From Bacteroidales bacterium (GTDB lineage: Bacteria > Bacillota > Clostridia > Lachnospirales > Lachnospiraceae): a DNA stretch of 64,000 nucleotides. The notes beneath the pieces are model-generated. The model did no database searches. It was given only the letters and a program-made list of their open reading frames with translations, and was not told the DNA's origin. The position numbers were made by a program, and so were the translations under genes. Where the stretch lies: positions 271,461 through 335,460 of the forward strand of contig JAMPFJ010000001.1 in the NCBI GenBank assembly GCA_023664535.1. Direction: 5' to 3'. This document shows, one piece after another, positions 53,020-63,014 of this stretch (positions are counted from its first letter, which is position 1; every line of letters begins with the position of its first letter).

Positions 53020-53715
53020 ATGTTAAATTATAATGAAGAGGAAATTGAAAAAAATATTAACTATACCTTTAAGGATAAGGCGCTGCTTAAGCAGGCGTTA
53101 AGCCACAGCTCCTTTATCAACGAAATGAAGCGGAGTGGTCTGGAAAGCTATGAGCGGCTTGAATTTTTGGGAGATGCGGTTCTGGAGCTGATTATCAGCG
53201 AGTTTTTGTTTACCCATGACCGGGAAATGCCGGAGGGGAAGCTGACGAAACGGAGGGCGTCGATTGTCTGTGAATTTACCCTTTCCTCCGTATCGGAAAT
53301 GCTGCACTTAGGCGATTTTGTCCTCCTTTCCAAAGGAGAGGAGCTGACGGGAGGAAGAAACAGAAGCTCCATTCTCTGTGATTTGTTTGAATCTGTGTTA
53401 GGTGCGATTTATTTGGACGGCGGCATGGAGGAGGCAAAACGGTATGTCGATGCCTTTTTGCTTGCCGATATTGAACACAAAGCCCTGTTTTATGATGCAA
53501 AGACCACGCTGCAGGAAATGGTGCAAAAGGACAATAAGGGTACGGTAACTTATGAGATGATTGAGGAAAAAGGACCGGACCATTTAAAAAGCTTTGTTAT
53601 GGAGGTATATGTGGACGGAGTGAGTCTCGCCACGGGAGAGGGGACCTCCAAAAAGAATGCACAGCAGATGGCAGCGTACAGGGCGATTTTGAAATTAAAA
53701 GAACAGCAGGAATAA
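53020..53715 (+). CDS. rnc: Ribonuclease III
   Basis: This 231-residue double-strand RNA endonuclease has the signature ERLEFLGDAVLELIISEFLF and the second acidic site DLFESVLGAIYLDGG. A C-terminal dsRNA-binding domain is present (about 155-228, TLQEMVQKDNKG to SKKNAQQMAA). It matures rRNA. smc follows 13 bases later in the conserved order. Confidence 0.96.
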   Translation: MLNYNEEEIEKNINYTFKDKALLKQALSHSSFINEMKRSGLESYERLEFLGDAVLELIISEFLFTHDREMPEGKLTKRRASIVCEFTLSSVSEMLHLGDFVLLSKGEELTGGRNRSSILCDLFESVLGAIYLDGGMEEAKRYVDAFLLADIEHKALFYDAKTTLQEMVQKDNKGTVTYEMIEEKGPDHLKSFVMEVYVDGVSLATGEGTSKKNAQQMAAYRAILKLKEQQE

Positions 53716-53728
53716 ATGGAGAGTTTTT

Positions 53729-56700
53729 ATGTATTTAAAAAGCATTGAGGTATATGGGTTTAAGTCTTTTGCCAATCGGATTGTATTTGAATTTAACAAG
53801 GGAATTACGGGCATCGTAGGACCGAACGGAAGCGGTAAGAGTAATGTCGGCGACGCTGTGCGCTGGGTATTGGGCGAACAGAGCGCCAAGCAGCTCCGCG
53901 GCGCAAAAATGGAGGACGTTATTTTTGCCGGAACAGAGCTTCGCAAGCCCCACGGCTCCGCCTACGTGGCAATTACGCTGGACAACAGTGACCATTCCCT
54001 GCCTACCTCCTACGAGGAGGTAACGGTAGCCCGCCGGGTATACCGCTCCGGCGAAAGCGAGTATCTGATTAACGGGACAGTGAGCAGGCTTAAGGACGTA
54101 CATTCCCTGTTTTTCGATACGGGTATCGGCAAGGAGGGATATTCCATCATCGGACAGGGACAGGTAGAGAAGATTCTGTCCGGTAAACCGGAGGAACGCC
54201 GGGAGTTATTTGACGAGGCGGCAGGAATTGTTAAATATAAGAAAAATAAAGCGGCAACTGAAAAGTCCCTTGCCTCTGAACGGGAGAATCTGAGCAGGGT
54301 TAATGATATTTTATCAGAGCTCGAAAAACAGGTTGGGCCACTTGAGAAGCAGTCTGAAGTGGCTAAGAAATATTTATTATACAAGGGTGAACTGAAACGG
54401 TTTGATGTTAATGTATTTTTATTGGAAAATGAGCGCATTGACGGATTATTAAAGGAAAATGAAGAGAAATTACATATTGTCAATGCGGACAGTGAACGCT
54501 TAAAGGCGGAATTTGAACAGACTAAGAATGAATATGAACGCATTGAGACGGTTTTGGAGCAGTGCAGCCAGTCCATTGACGAAAATAGAAATAAAATCCA
54601 TGAGTTGAAGCTTCAGAATGAACATCATGAAGGTGAGGTTAACGTATTAAACCAGCAGATTTCCAATGCCCAGTCCACGGATGTACATATGAGTGAACAG
54701 ATTGACCGGATTAACCAGTCATTGGCATCTCAGGAAAAGGAGAAGCATGAATTCCAGGAGAAAAAAGCAATTCTGGACGAGAAAATGGATAATGCGGATG
54801 ATGTGGTGGAGGAAGCACAGGCTGTCAGCGAGGGAATTGAGGAAGAGATTGCCGGTTTAGAGGAAGAGATTGAAAAGAGCAAGGCGGATATCATAGAATA
54901 TTTAAATGACGGCGCTAATCTGAAGGCAAAGGTCGGCAGATATGATGCAATGCTGGAAAATATCAATTATCGGAAAACCCAGTTAAATCAGCGTTTCCTG
55001 CAATTTAAGTCCGATGAATTAAAGGATAAGGAAGAGTATGACAAGCAGAATACTTCTTTGACGGAAATAGAGAATACCGTAGCCGATATTCTTGCCCGGC
55101 TGGAGGTAACGGATGCAAAGCTTGATAAAAATACCATTGCAACCAATGAGAATAAGCAGCGGCTGTTTGCGGCAAATAATGAGTACAGCAGTGTAAAATC
55201 CAAATTGGAAGCGCTCCGGAATATTACCGAGCGGTATGACGGATACGGCAATTCCATTAAGCGTGTAATGGAGCAGAAAGAAAACAATCCGGGAATTATC
55301 GGTGTTGTTGCCGATATTATTCAGGTAAATAAAGAATATGAGGTTGCTGTGGAGACTGCGCTTGGCGGAAGTATACAGAATATTGTCACGGATAACGAGC
55401 ATACGGCAAAGCGTCTAATCCAGTATTTAAAAAAGAACCGGTATGGGCGGGCAACCTTTTTGCCCCTTACCACAATCGGCGGGAAATACAGTGAATTTAC
55501 AAATAAGGAAGCATTGAAGGAGCCCGGTATAATCGGGCTGGCAAAGGATTTGGTAAAGGTACACGACAAATACAGTACTGTTACCAATCATTTACTGGGC
55601 AGGATTCTTGTGGCGGATACCATCGAGCATGCTATTGCGGTCAATAAAAAATTTCACCAGAGCCTGCGTATCGTAACCCGGGAAGGCGAGTTACTGACCC
55701 CGGGAGGCGCAATGACCGGAGGTGCATTTAAAAATTCCTCCAATCTGCTGGGGCGGAAACGGGAGCTGGACGAGCTTTCCAAGGAGCTTTCGGAGATTAA
55801 TAATGAGATTGCCAATGCAACGAGGGAAGAGACGGAGCTGCGCACGGTGAGAGAAGAGCTGAAGTCAGCCAAGGAGGACTTAAACCTGCAGCTGCAGGAG
55901 CTTTACTTACAAAAGAATACCGTAACCCTGAATATTGAACAGGTTTCCAAAAATCTGGCGGAAACGGCGAATGCTTTTGCTTCCGTAAATAAGGAAAGCA
56001 AGGAACTGGAGTCCCAGATTGAGGAAATTAACCAGAATAAAAACGAGCTTTATGATAATCATAAGCAGGCAGAGGCAGCAAAGAAAGCATTGGAGGAAAG
56101 AATAGAGGGGTTAGAGGAACAGGCTGCCTTTAAGAAGGATGAGTTAAAGAAATCCAATGAACGGGTTTCCGAATTGATGCTGGAGTTTAATACCATTAAG
56201 CAGCAGGACGATTTTCTGATTGAAAACCTCAGACGTATCCGTACAGAGGAAAATAAACTAAAGGAAGAATTGGCGCTTTACCGTTCCCAGATGAGTGATT
56301 CGGGAAAAGCAATCGAAAATCTGGTGGCAAGGATTAATCGGTTTAAAGATTTAATTGCGGCGGACAAGAAAGAGATTGAAGAGCTGGAGGGCAGGCTGGC
56401 AAAGGATATTGCGGATAAAGAGGAATTAAACGGAAAGCATAAGGAATTCTTTACAAAACGGGAGTCGCTGAATGAAGAGATTACCGGACTGGATAAGTCG
56501 GCATTTAAGCTGAACGCACAGATAGAAAAAATCGGCGAACAGGCAGATAATTTAAGTAAATATATGTGGGAAGAGTACGAGCTTACCTATCAGTCGGCGG
56601 TAGAGTTAAAGGATGCCGCATTAAATGATTTGGACAGCTTAAAGCGGGAGGTTTCGGCGGTCAAAGCAAAGATTAAAGCCTTGGGAGACGTCAATGTCAA

Positions 56701-57292
56701 TGCCATTGAGGATTATAAGCTGGTTTCCGAGCGGTATGAATTTTTAAAGGGACAGCATGATGACATCGTGAAGGCGGAAAGCAATTTACTACAGGTTATC
56801 GCAGAACTGGATACGGCAATGCGCACACAGTTTGAAGAAAAATTTAACGAAATCCAGGTCATGTTTGATAAGGTGTTCCGGGAACTGTTCGGCGGCGGAA
56901 AGGCAACATTGGAGCTGGTGGACAATGAAGATATTCTGGAGGCGGGAATCCGTATTATAGCACAGCCGCCGGGGAAGAAGCTGCAAAATATGATGCAGCT
57001 GTCCGGTGGGGAAAAAGCGTTATCCGCCATCGCCCTGTTGTTTGCGATTCAGAGCCTGAAGCCTTCTCCGTTCTGTCTGTTGGACGAGATTGAAGCGGCG
57101 CTTGATGATTCCAATGTAACCAGATACGCAAAATATTTAAACAAGCTGACAAAGGATACTCAGTTTATCGTAATTACGCACCGAAAAGGAACAATGGAGG
57201 CGGCAGATGTATTATACGGTATTACGATGCAGGAAAAGGGTGTGTCCACATTGGTTTCCGTTAATCTGATTGAAAATGAATTGGAGGACTAG
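53729..57292 (+). CDS. smc: Chromosome segregation ATPase SMC
   Basis: This 1187-residue protein has Walker A GPNGSGKSN near residue 32, a first coiled coil (about 170-500) and a hinge (about 515-665, IIGVVADIIQVNKEYEVAVE and GRATFLPLTT). A second coiled coil follows (about 670-1010), then the C-terminal head with signature LSGGEKALSAIALLF and Walker B FCLLDEIEAALDD. It organises and separates the chromosome with ScpAB. The family length is about 1180-1190, so it is complete. Confidence 0.97.
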   Translation: MYLKSIEVYGFKSFANRIVFEFNKGITGIVGPNGSGKSNVGDAVRWVLGEQSAKQLRGAKMEDVIFAGTELRKPHGSAYVAITLDNSDHSLPTSYEEVTVARRVYRSGESEYLINGTVSRLKDVHSLFFDTGIGKEGYSIIGQGQVEKILSGKPEERRELFDEAAGIVKYKKNKAATEKSLASERENLSRVNDILSELEKQVGPLEKQSEVAKKYLLYKGELKRFDVNVFLLENERIDGLLKENEEKLHIVNADSERLKAEFEQTKNEYERIETVLEQCSQSIDENRNKIHELKLQNEHHEGEVNVLNQQISNAQSTDVHMSEQIDRINQSLASQEKEKHEFQEKKAILDEKMDNADDVVEEAQAVSEGIEEEIAGLEEEIEKSKADIIEYLNDGANLKAKVGRYDAMLENINYRKTQLNQRFLQFKSDELKDKEEYDKQNTSLTEIENTVADILARLEVTDAKLDKNTIATNENKQRLFAANNEYSSVKSKLEALRNITERYDGYGNSIKRVMEQKENNPGIIGVVADIIQVNKEYEVAVETALGGSIQNIVTDNEHTAKRLIQYLKKNRYGRATFLPLTTIGGKYSEFTNKEALKEPGIIGLAKDLVKVHDKYSTVTNHLLGRILVADTIEHAIAVNKKFHQSLRIVTREGELLTPGGAMTGGAFKNSSNLLGRKRELDELSKELSEINNEIANATREETELRTVREELKSAKEDLNLQLQELYLQKNTVTLNIEQVSKNLAETANAFASVNKESKELESQIEEINQNKNELYDNHKQAEAAKKALEERIEGLEEQAAFKKDELKKSNERVSELMLEFNTIKQQDDFLIENLRRIRTEENKLKEELALYRSQMSDSGKAIENLVARINRFKDLIAADKKEIEELEGRLAKDIADKEELNGKHKEFFTKRESLNEEITGLDKSAFKLNAQIEKIGEQADNLSKYMWEEYELTYQSAVELKDAALNDLDSLKREVSAVKAKIKALGDVNVNAIEDYKLVSERYEFLKGQHDDIVKAESNLLQVIAELDTAMRTQFEEKFNEIQVMFDKVFRELFGGGKATLELVDNEDILEAGIRIIAQPPGKKLQNMMQLSGGEKALSAIALLFAIQSLKPSPFCLLDEIEAALDDSNVTRYAKYLNKLTKDTQFIVITHRKGTMEAADVLYGITMQEKGVSTLVSVNLIENELED

Positions 57293-57296
57293 AAAC

Positions 57297-58454
57297 ATGT
57301 TCGATTTTTTTAAGAAAAATAAGCAGCCGGAAGAGACGGAGCAGCAGGAAGCTTCGCCGGATGGGATTGCTGCCGTTGAGGAAGAACAAATACCACAAAC
57401 GGAAGACGTTCCGGAAGAGGAACTATCTCCGGAGCCGGCGATAAGCACAGAGCCGGCAGAAAGTGCAGTGCCAGAAAACACGGAGCCGACAGAAAAAGGT
57501 TTTTTCAGCCGGCTGAAGGCAGGACTGGCCAAGACCAGAAACAGCATCAATGAAAGCTTTGACAACCTGTTTAAAGGATTTTCCTCCATTGACGAGGATT
57601 TCTACGATGAACTGGAAGAAACCCTGATTATGGCGGATTTAGGGCTGGATACGACGGAACAGATTATTGATAATCTGAAGGAGCTGGTCAAAAAGAACCA
57701 TATTAAAGAAGTGGAAGCCTGCAGGGAACTGGTGATTAACATTATTAAAGAGCAGATGCTGGTAGATGACAGCGCTTATGATTTCGAAGACAGAAAAACG
57801 GTAATGCTGATTATCGGCGTTAACGGGGTAGGAAAGACAACGTCCATAGGAAAATTGGCGGCACAGTACAAGAGACAGGGAAAACGTGTCATGATGTGTG
57901 CCGCAGACACCTTCCGCGCCGCCGCCATTGACCAGTTAAAAACATGGGCAAACCGTGCGGGAGTAGAAATCATTTCCCAACAGGAGGGGTCTGACCCGGC
58001 TGCCGTTACCTTTGACGCCGTAAAAGCGGCTTCGGCAAGAGATGTGGATATTCTGCTTGTGGACACGGCGGGGCGGCTTCACAACAAGAAAAATCTGATG
58101 GATGAGCTGGCAAAAATGCGGCGGATTATTGAAAAGGAATACAGCGACGCCCATCTGGAGACATTAATTGTATTGGACGGCTCCACGGGGCAGAATGCAC
58201 TGGAACAGGCGAGACAGTTTTCAACCGTTACCCGGATAGACGGAATTATTCTGACAAAGCTTGACGGGACGGCAAAGGGCGGAATTGCCATCGCCATTCA
58301 GTCGGAATTAAATGTTCCGGTAAAATATATCGGAGTCGGCGAACAGATTGATGATTTGCAGAGATTTAATCCCGAAGCTTATGTGAATGCGTTATTTGCG
58401 GATATGGATACCCGGACAGACATTGAAATTCTGATTTCCGATGACGGGAATTAA
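57297..58454 (+). CDS. ftsY: Signal recognition particle receptor FtsY
   Basis: This 385-residue SRP GTPase has a variable acidic N-terminus (about 1-65), then the N and G domains: GVNGVGKTTSIGKLA (P-loop), DTFRAAAIDQL, DTAGRLHNKKNLMDEL and TKLDGTAKGG. It docks ribosome-SRP complexes at the membrane. ATG 57297 lies 5 bases after the smc stop. The usual ylxM-ffh neighbours do not follow; ilvA does. Confidence 0.96.
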   Translation: MFDFFKKNKQPEETEQQEASPDGIAAVEEEQIPQTEDVPEEELSPEPAISTEPAESAVPENTEPTEKGFFSRLKAGLAKTRNSINESFDNLFKGFSSIDEDFYDELEETLIMADLGLDTTEQIIDNLKELVKKNHIKEVEACRELVINIIKEQMLVDDSAYDFEDRKTVMLIIGVNGVGKTTSIGKLAAQYKRQGKRVMMCAADTFRAAAIDQLKTWANRAGVEIISQQEGSDPAAVTFDAVKAASARDVDILLVDTAGRLHNKKNLMDELAKMRRIIEKEYSDAHLETLIVLDGSTGQNALEQARQFSTVTRIDGIILTKLDGTAKGGIAIAIQSELNVPVKYIGVGEQIDDLQRFNPEAYVNALFADMDTRTDIEILISDDGN

Positions 58455-58526
58455 AGGAAATTTACTGAAACGGTAAGCAGGTAATGGATTTTTGAAGCAA
58501 TACGGTGTATAAAGGAGGATAAGTAA

Positions 58527-59744
58527 ATGTTGACAAGGGAAAAATTTGAAGAGGCTTATAATACCGTACAAAAAGTAGTAAACCAGACAAAATTGATTTA
58601 CAGCGAATTTTTCAGCGAACAGAGCGGAAACAGAGTATATTTAAAACCGGAGAATCTTCAGGTAACCGGTGCATATAAGATTCGCGGCGCCTATTATAAG
58701 ATTTCCACGCTGACGGATGAAGAGAGAAGCAAAGGTCTGATTACCGCGTCTGCGGGAAACCATGCCCAGGGAGTGGCATTTGCGGCTAAGGCGTATGACG
58801 TCCGGGCAACTATCGTTATGCCGACTACAACGCCGTTGATTAAGGTAAACCGGACAAAGTCGTATGGTGCGGAGGTTATCCTATACGGAGATGTGTATGA
58901 TGAATCCTGCCAGTATGCTCTGGAGCTGGCTGAGGATAAGTCTCTTACCTTTATCCATCCCTTTGATGATTTGGATGTCGCCTGCGGGCAGGGTTCCATT
59001 GCGATGGAGATTGTCAAAGAATTACCCACGGTAGACTACATTCTGGTGCCCATTGGCGGCGGCGGACTGGCGACCGGGGTTTCCACCCTGGCGAAAATGC
59101 TGAATCCTAATATCAGGGTAATTGGCGTGGAGCCTGCCGGGGCAGCCTGTATGAAGGAATCCTTAAAGAATGGAAAGGTAACGACCCTGCCGGTTATTGA
59201 CACTATTGCCGACGGTACTGCGGTAAAAACGCCCGGCAGTAATATTTTCCCTTATATCCAGGAAAATATTGACGAAATTATCACCGTGGACGACAGCGAG
59301 CTGATTGTGGCATTTCTGGATATGCTGGAAAACCACAAAATGCTGGTGGAAAACTCAGGGCTGTTAACAGCTGCCGCCGTGAAAAAATTACCGTTTAAGG
59401 ATAAAAAAGTAGTCAGCATCCTAAGCGGTGGAAATATGGACGTCATTACCTTTGCCTCCGTCGTTCAGCACGGCTTGATTGCACGGAGCAGAATTTTCAA
59501 TGTCTCCGTATTACTGCCGGATAAGCCGGGAGAATTGATGAATGTCAGTTCAATTATTGCGGAAATGCAGGGAAATATTATTAAGTTGGAGCACAACCAG
59601 TTTGTCAGCCTTAACCGGAATGCGGCAGTAGAGCTGATTATCACGATAGAAGCATTTGGACCGGAGCATAAGGAACAGATTATCCATGTTTTATCAGAGA
59701 AGGGATACCGACCACTTGAAAAGAAACCGAAAAGTATCTATTAA
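58527..59744 (+). CDS. ilvA: Threonine ammonia-lyase
   Basis: This 405-residue PLP enzyme converts threonine to 2-oxobutanoate and ammonia. The PLP lysine is Lys51 in TGAYKIRGAYYK, the glycine loop is PIGGGGLATG and the serine-rich SAGNHAQGVA motif is present. A C-terminal ACT-like domain (about 325-400) suggests allosteric control. The length fits the short catabolic/biosynthetic form. AGGAGG precedes the ATG. Its end overlaps the start of the next gene by about 29 bases. Confidence 0.93.
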   Translation: MLTREKFEEAYNTVQKVVNQTKLIYSEFFSEQSGNRVYLKPENLQVTGAYKIRGAYYKISTLTDEERSKGLITASAGNHAQGVAFAAKAYDVRATIVMPTTTPLIKVNRTKSYGAEVILYGDVYDESCQYALELAEDKSLTFIHPFDDLDVACGQGSIAMEIVKELPTVDYILVPIGGGGLATGVSTLAKMLNPNIRVIGVEPAGAACMKESLKNGKVTTLPVIDTIADGTAVKTPGSNIFPYIQENIDEIITVDDSELIVAFLDMLENHKMLVENSGLLTAAAVKKLPFKDKKVVSILSGGNMDVITFASVVQHGLIARSRIFNVSVLLPDKPGELMNVSSIIAEMQGNIIKLEHNQFVSLNRNAAVELIITIEAFGPEHKEQIIHVLSEKGYRPLEKKPKSIY

Positions 59745-61128
59745 TGACAATTTAATTGTGGAATGCAGGGAGAGTGAATCTATTTATCAGGCGTTAACAG
59801 ATAGTGGGTTCACTTTCCTTGGTCATTGCGGCGGAAAGGGTATCTGCGGAAAATGCCGGGTGAAAATCCGGCAGACAGACGGCAGGGAGGAAATCGTATC
59901 CGCCTGCCAATATGGGATAACAGAGGATATTGCCGTATATACAGGGGATGCATGGCAGTATATCGTGAATACGGAAATTAAGGATTCCTCCGGGCAGGCA
60001 GAGAAAATGCCGGGAGCGGACTGTGCAGACCGTTTTACTTATGTAGCAAAAAACATCGGCGCAGCGGTGGATTTGGGCTCCACCACCATTGCAATAAGCT
60101 GTATGGATTTGGAAAACAGAAAGGAAATCTGCTGTTTTTCCTTTATGAATCCCCAATATGCCTACGGGGCGGATGTCATTTCCAGAATCCGGTTCTGCAT
60201 GGAGAGTAAGGAAAATCCGTTATTGTTGAAGCGGCTTACTGAAAACATGCTGGAAGAAAAGCTGAAGGAAAATTTAGGCACGGCATATTCCGCCATAACC
60301 AGAATTGTGTTCGGCGGAAATACCACAATGCTTCATCTTTTACGGGGATTTTCCGTGGAGGGTCTCGCCCAGGCTCCCTTTACGCCAGTCAGCATGGACT
60401 ATGACACGGTGGAAAAAAATGCGGTAAAGCAGATATTTCCTCCCGGATTTTCTGCCTTTGCAGGCGCCGATATTTTAATTGGGGCAGAAGCTTTGGGAAT
60501 GGGTAACACCGGGGATTATGATTTACTGGTGGATTTGGGAACCAATGGAGAAATGCTTTTGTTAAATAAGGATTGCGGCTATGTTTCCGCAGCTGCCTGC
60601 GGCACGGTGTTTGACTCCGCGGTCGGAGGGGCGGTTTACGGCAGCGAGACCATTAAGGCGGTTGCCAACTGTGTGAAAAGACGGTTGATTGATTCATCGG
60701 GAAAAATTGCCGGGGCATATTTTGAAAAGGGGATTGAACTGGATAAGGACTTCGTTATCCGGCAGGAAAATATACGGGACTTCCAGCTTGCAAAGGGCGC
60801 TGTCTATGCCGGAATACAGTGCCTGCTAAAGGAAGCCGGCATTACTGCGGATGGGGTTGTCAACGTATATATCAGCGGGGGGCTCGGATTTTATCTGGAT
60901 ATCCGGGATGCGTTTACCGTAAAGCTTTTACCGGAGGAATTTCGGGGAAAAATAAACATCAGTGGAAATACTTCTTTGGAAGGGGCAAAGAAGCTGGCAC
61001 TGGCGGACAGTGCAGAACGCAAGGTTATTGTTTCCGGGTATCAGGCGATAAAGGAGCGGACAAAAAGTCTGGAACTGGCAAATCTTGAGAATTTTCAGGA
61101 TATTTATCTGGGTTCACTTGATTTTTAA
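59716..61128 (+). CDS. Ferredoxin-ASKHA protein (RamA/RACo-like, DUF4445)
   Basis: The protein has about 470 residues. An N-terminal [2Fe-2S] ferredoxin domain carries CGGKGICGKC and a fourth Cys in VSACQ. The large C-terminal ASKHA-type ATPase domain (from about 115; AAVDLGSTTIAIS, FGGNTTMLHLL, LVDLGTNGEMLL) is typical of activators of corrinoid proteins, which use ATP to drive cobalt reduction. No corrinoid protein or methyltransferase gene is adjacent. TTG 59716 is the likeliest start, inside the end of ilvA; the start is uncertain. Confidence 0.82.
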   Translation: MKRNRKVSINDNLIVECRESESIYQALTDSGFTFLGHCGGKGICGKCRVKIRQTDGREEIVSACQYGITEDIAVYTGDAWQYIVNTEIKDSSGQAEKMPGADCADRFTYVAKNIGAAVDLGSTTIAISCMDLENRKEICCFSFMNPQYAYGADVISRIRFCMESKENPLLLKRLTENMLEEKLKENLGTAYSAITRIVFGGNTTMLHLLRGFSVEGLAQAPFTPVSMDYDTVEKNAVKQIFPPGFSAFAGADILIGAEALGMGNTGDYDLLVDLGTNGEMLLLNKDCGYVSAAACGTVFDSAVGGAVYGSETIKAVANCVKRRLIDSSGKIAGAYFEKGIELDKDFVIRQENIRDFQLAKGAVYAGIQCLLKEAGITADGVVNVYISGGLGFYLDIRDAFTVKLLPEEFRGKINISGNTSLEGAKKLALADSAERKVIVSGYQAIKERTKSLELANLENFQDIYLGSLDF

Positions 61129-61162
61129 CGCTTCTTATAACTGTAGGAAAGGAGTTTTGGGA

Positions 61163-62974
61163 ATGAATATACCGAGACAATTTTATGGAGTAAATTATTT
61201 ATCGAAGCTTTTAAACAATTTTCAGGATTCTGATTTGTCGGAGTGCCCGAAATTAGAGTTTCATCAGATAGAAGAGGTAAGAGAGCTTCCGTTAGAAAAA
61301 AAGGATACGGCTGCCCTCGGCATAAATGCGGGGGAATTGTCCGGATTATTGAGACGGCTTGTTACAGACAGATTTTGCGCCCTTGACGGTTTTGCCGTGG
61401 CAAAGGGTGAAAATCTTCTTTTTGCCGGCTACCGTCCCCCATACAGCAAAGAAATTCCGCATATTACCAATTCCACCTGCAAAACGGTAACCGCCATAGC
61501 CGTTATGTTTGCTGTTTCAGAAGGCTTATTAAAGGAGGAGGACCTGGTTCTCTCGTTTTTTCCGGAGTATGAGACGATGATGACGCCAAAGTATGTCAGA
61601 CAGATAACGGTAAAGCATCTGCTTACGATGACCTCCGGTACAAAATGTAATGAAACGGCTTCCGTGGTGGAAACAGACTGGGTGAAAGCATTTCTTCTTT
61701 CAGACTGCCAGTATGAGCCGGGAACAAGGTTTGTCTACAACAGCATGAATACCTATATGCTTGCGGCAATTCTGACTAAGATTACCGGAAAAAGCCTTAT
61801 GGAATATTTAAAGAAGAGGTTCTTTGCACCTCTCGGCATCAATCACGTTAAATGGGAGTTATGCCCCATGGGAATAGAGCGGGGCGGCTGGGGGCTGCAC
61901 ATTTCCCTTGAGGGAATGTTGAAAATCGGCATGTTTCTTGCCAATAACGGAAAATTCCACGAAAAACAGCTGATTCCTCCGTCCTATATCCGCAAAATGA
62001 AGGAGGAGACGGTATCCCAGGATGCAGATGCCTTTGCCACCGGATACGGATACCAGCTCTGGCATTTGCCGAAGGGGCTTTATATGTTAAGCGGTATGTA
62101 TGGACAGCATGTAATTATTGATGAGAAAAATGCGCTTATTGTGGCAACCAATGCGCACAGTGACAAAATGTTTCCGGATTCCCCATTGGTAAGAAATATC
62201 GTGGAATACATGACCATGCACAATCTGTATAAGCCGGACAATCCGGTAAGGGAGAGAATGGCTTACCATAAACTGATGCAGGAATTTCAGGCATTTTGCA
62301 ACGGATGGCAGCTGCCGAAGCCTTCCGGGGAACTGCCGTTTCTTCTGTATTCCATGAAACAGGAAAAAATTAAGGCGGCAGATGGGGAAAGGGTAAGAAA
62401 TGAATTATCTCTTTTTGACGGAAAGAGGCTCCATATCGACCAGGCTTCTGTGAAACTGTTTCCTTATATGCTGCAGGGAATGTATCAGTGCCCGCCTTTT
62501 ACGGTTACGGATATCGCATTTAAAAAACAGGAAAACGGGTTAAAGCTTTGTTTTTATCGGGAGCGCAGTAAGAAAGAGGATGCGAAACGGGAACATTTGA
62601 TTATGGATGCGGGATATGGGGAATATCTGCATCAGGTTATCGCAATCGGCGAGGACAAAAGAGAGCTTGCCGTAAAAGCGTATATGGCGGAGGATGAGGA
62701 AAATAACCCGGTTGTCATGCTGGATATTGTATTTCCTGCAGCAGGCTTCAGCCGTCTGATAAAATTCTTCCTGCTGGGGGAAAATATCGGAATTGAGTGC
62801 CAGGAATATCCCGATATGCGGGCTATCGTGGAACAGGTGATTTTCGGCGAAGCGGTTATTGCAGGAAATACCATTGATTTAACGAACAAGCTGCCGGAGA
62901 GCATCAGAGTATATATGGAGCATAAGGTAGAGCCAAGAGTACACGGATATTTTGCAAAAAGCGGAAAAAAATAG
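61163..62974 (+). CDS. Beta-lactamase-fold serine hydrolase
   Basis: This 603-residue protein has a class C beta-lactamase/PBP-like domain (about 50-360). The nucleophile motif is STCK (Ser104, Lys107), the second motif is YNS (Tyr192), and HSDK/GQHVIID lies near the third-motif region. There is no signal peptide, so it is probably cytoplasmic. The C-terminal 200 residues are beta-rich and unassigned. AAAGGAG lies before ATG 61163. The substrate may be a peptide or ester; antibiotic resistance should not be assumed. Confidence 0.8.
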   Translation: MNIPRQFYGVNYLSKLLNNFQDSDLSECPKLEFHQIEEVRELPLEKKDTAALGINAGELSGLLRRLVTDRFCALDGFAVAKGENLLFAGYRPPYSKEIPHITNSTCKTVTAIAVMFAVSEGLLKEEDLVLSFFPEYETMMTPKYVRQITVKHLLTMTSGTKCNETASVVETDWVKAFLLSDCQYEPGTRFVYNSMNTYMLAAILTKITGKSLMEYLKKRFFAPLGINHVKWELCPMGIERGGWGLHISLEGMLKIGMFLANNGKFHEKQLIPPSYIRKMKEETVSQDADAFATGYGYQLWHLPKGLYMLSGMYGQHVIIDEKNALIVATNAHSDKMFPDSPLVRNIVEYMTMHNLYKPDNPVRERMAYHKLMQEFQAFCNGWQLPKPSGELPFLLYSMKQEKIKAADGERVRNELSLFDGKRLHIDQASVKLFPYMLQGMYQCPPFTVTDIAFKKQENGLKLCFYRERSKKEDAKREHLIMDAGYGEYLHQVIAIGEDKRELAVKAYMAEDEENNPVVMLDIVFPAAGFSRLIKFFLLGENIGIECQEYPDMRAIVEQVIFGEAVIAGNTIDLTNKLPESIRVYMEHKVEPRVHGYFAKSGKK

Positions 62975-63014
62975 AAAAGGGCGGTATGGGAACTTCGGTG
63001 GAATAAGGAAAATA

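Noticed and set aside
61163..62974. Calling the serine hydrolase a beta-lactamase resistance gene
   Set aside because: The fold motifs are present but there is no signal peptide and a long unassigned C-terminus, so a resistance role is not supported.
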